NCBI GenBank assembly: GCA_036897095.1
Contig: JAYMSP010000475.1
Span: 1-50,134, forward strand
Direction of reading: 5' to 3'
Length of the DNA: 50,134 nt
Origin: Plantago elongata
Taxonomy: Eukaryota > Streptophyta > Magnoliopsida > Lamiales > Plantaginaceae
This document shows positions 48,385 through 50,134 of the stretch, in pieces. The notes below the pieces were generated by a model, which did not search any database, was not told the origin of the DNA, and saw only the letters and a program-made list of their open reading frames with translations. Each line of letters starts with the position of its first letter. Position 1 is the first letter of the stretch. The translations under genes and the position numbers were made by a program.

Positions 48385-49754
48385 GATGATACCCCTTAAA
48401 TATCGCCCCTTTCATTTTCGTCCCTGGATCTCAAACTATTACAGCGTCGTTCGAAAATTTGTACTAAACGATTTCAAAAATTACAAATAGGTCCAAAAGT
48501 GAACGGAAGAGAAGAGAGAGTGCTGACATGGCGCTGATGTGGAGGGGTAAGTTCGAGTTAATAACGAAAATGTCATCCACTATTTTTATTTTTGCTTTTC
48601 TTTTTGTGGGTTAATGGTTTTTCTTTTCTTTTTCCTTTTTCTTTCTTCTGGCAGTTGGACCTAGGTGTAATTGATTTAAACAAAATTTGCCTCAACTAGC
48701 CGTTGGTGTCACGTGTATCACATGGGAATGGTACTGTAATTGACATTGCAAATTTCAGGGACTAATCTGTAATTGATTCGAAATAATTTCTAAAAACTAG
48801 CCATTGGGATCAGGTTTGTGGTGATTTTGGGGCTTTTTATACCCCTTTTGAAGCTGTTTTTGTTCATGATAGAAGCTTTTTTTCTCCCCTCTATTCTTGT
48901 ACAATAGTTATGGCTTCTAGTGGATCTCAACGAGTGCTAGGGCCAATGATCAGTCTAGAGGAATTTGTAGGAAATACGATTGTGGTAGCATGGAGATAAC
49001 AACGTCGGGATCGAAAGCCAATCCAGGAATATTGTATCATCGTTGCTCTAAACATGGTTGGTCAGGTTGGTGCAGTCATGAGGAGGAACAATCTTATCTT
49101 GGGAGTCAAGTGTTGGAGGATGAGAATGAGCACAGAAATACTGGAAGGAATCAAACAACAAAGAATGGAATATCCATATGAGGGGCTTAAGCAACTTGTT
49201 TATCTCAATCTAGTGTTATTAGCAGTTTACTTGTTCTGCTTGACCATGAAATGTATCTTTGAGTAGGCATGTACCTTCTAATGTAAGCACAAGATTTCCA
49301 TTATATGTCATAGATAATAAAATGCAACAAACCATTACATGTCATAGACAACAAAAGACAACAAACTATTACATGCCATAGACAACAAAAGGCAATGGCA
49401 ACCTAGTTTTCAATCTATGAGACCGACGACAAGTTTTTAGAAATTATTTAGAATCAATTACATATTAGTCCCTGAATTTCGCAATGTCAATTACAGTACC
49501 ATCCCCACGTGATATACACGTGACACCACGGCTAGTTGAGGCAAAATTTGTTTAAATCAATTACACCCAGGTCCAACCTTTATTTTCCTATTACAATTTT
49601 CCTTCTCTTTAATTGTCAAATTTCATTTCTCTTTTCTTTATTACAATTGTCCAAAAATTCCACATAGGACAGGGTCCAAAGTGTACTTGTTTGAGATCGA
49701 GGGACCAAAGTAAAATACGCGAATTTTTAAAGGTTATCTTTTGAAATTCGCCCT

Positions 49755-49757
<3 letters not shown>
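48385..49757. mobile_element. MULE with long, highly similar TIRs and a GRF-finger cargo gene
   Basis: The left segment 48385-48803 and right segment 49430-49757 are inverted repeats of about 330-420 bp. The inner part (ggtgtaattgatttaaacaa, gcctcaactagccg, ggtactgtaattgacattgc, aataatttctaaaaact) is about 90 percent identical, so the insertion or last gene conversion is fairly recent. The interior holds only a GRF zinc-finger pseudogene. Both borders touch trinucleotide arrays, which hides any target duplication. Confidence 0.8.
48910..49265 (+). pseudogene. GRF-type zinc finger protein with C-terminal membrane segment, frameshifted
   Basis: The ATG at 48910 gives MASSGSQRVLG; a one-base shift then leads to CRKYDCGSMEITTSGSKANP and HRCSKHGWSGWC, a textbook plant GRF zinc finger (C-x4-C-G, NPG, C-x-K-H-G, W). 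A second shift joins it to EGLKQLVYLNLVLLAVYLFC, a hydrophobic C-terminal segment. Two frameshifts in about 350 bp make it a pseudogene. It lies between the long TIRs of the MULE. The layout is the same as in the ORF at 2791-3180. Confidence 0.7.
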
Positions 49758-49820
<63 letters not shown>

Positions 49821-49877
49821 TACTGCTACTGCTACTGCTACTGATATTGCTGCTGTTGCTGCTACTACTACTACTAG
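49757..49877. repeat. (AAT)n then (CTG/CTA)n compound microsatellite
   Basis: About 20 AAT units are followed by imperfect ctg and cta units (tactgctactgctactgc, then ctactactactac). Read inverted, the AAT array matches the (ATT)n array left of the MULE. Confidence 0.9.
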
Positions 49878-50134
49878 AATATAAATTTTATAAATAAATA
49901 ATAAATTAATTACTATGCCACATGCCTAACCCTATTTGATGTGATCTATACATCAATTTGTTAAAGTATAATATTTTGAGATTGAGACTTGTCCAATGTA
50001 GAGCACTAAAATAATGCTTAACAAATTTAATTGGAAAAAAATGAAAATGTTGACAACAGTTTTAGAACGAAAAGTTGTAATTTGACCGAAAAGTGGCAAT
50101 TTAATATAGCGGATCTAAACCAGAAATATAAATA
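49878..50134. other. Right window edge, nothing recognised
   Basis: AT-rich sequence without an ORF or element end that I can identify. Confidence 0.5.

Overview
This is a land-plant nuclear window, most likely from a eudicot. It is AT-rich, has long introns with GT-AG borders, and holds single-copy plant genes (ASHH2/SDG8-type histone methyltransferase, plastid PAP8/pTAC6, organellar bacterial-type topoisomerase I) among CACTA, Mutator-like, hAT-like, SINE and foldback/MITE debris. The species cannot be named from sequence alone. All gene models below come from reading splice sites and reading-frame phase by eye; no database search was possible.

Layout. 1-226: end of a CACTA transposon. About 442-6513: a large decayed Mutator-like element (MULE) with a broken MURA N-terminus, a GRF-zinc-finger ORF and nested repeats. 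6590-9990: an intact hAT-derived, probably domesticated, BED-finger gene (four coding exons, 754 aa). 10079-14455: tandem duplication, then an L-type lectin receptor kinase pseudogene split by a SINE (15-bp target duplication) and by a 1142-bp Pack-MULE-like element (10-bp target duplication) carrying a piece of an LHCB1 chlorophyll-binding protein gene. 15476-26139, minus strand: ASHH2/SDG8-like H3K36 methyltransferase (17 coding exons, 1574 aa, all phases consistent). 29949-32714, minus: PAP8/pTAC6 (six exons, 322 aa). 32.9-37.2 kb: a gene-free cluster of foldback/MITE structures, including a long-TIR element with a 21-bp-type minisatellite core, a near-palindromic MITE and an array of CCATGG palindromes. 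40712-47435, minus: plastid/mitochondrial type IA DNA topoisomerase (ten exons, 1080 aa) with a MULE in intron 3 and a tandem array that multiplies the intron 1/exon 2 boundary. 48.39-49.76 kb: a younger MULE with very similar long TIRs around a frameshifted GRF-zinc-finger gene.

The four genes are ordinary housekeeping or regulatory genes, not an operon-like unit. PAP8 (plastid RNA polymerase accessory) and the topoisomerase (organelle DNA topology) both act on organelle DNA, while ASHH2 and the hAT-derived protein are nuclear; the adjacency is probably chance. I did not find a clear new multi-gene system. The most unusual things are structural: the LHCB1-carrying Pack-MULE inside a receptor kinase, the duplicated splice-acceptor array in the topoisomerase gene, the foldback element with a minisatellite core, and two separate MULEs that both carry a GRF-finger plus hydrophobic-tail ORF.
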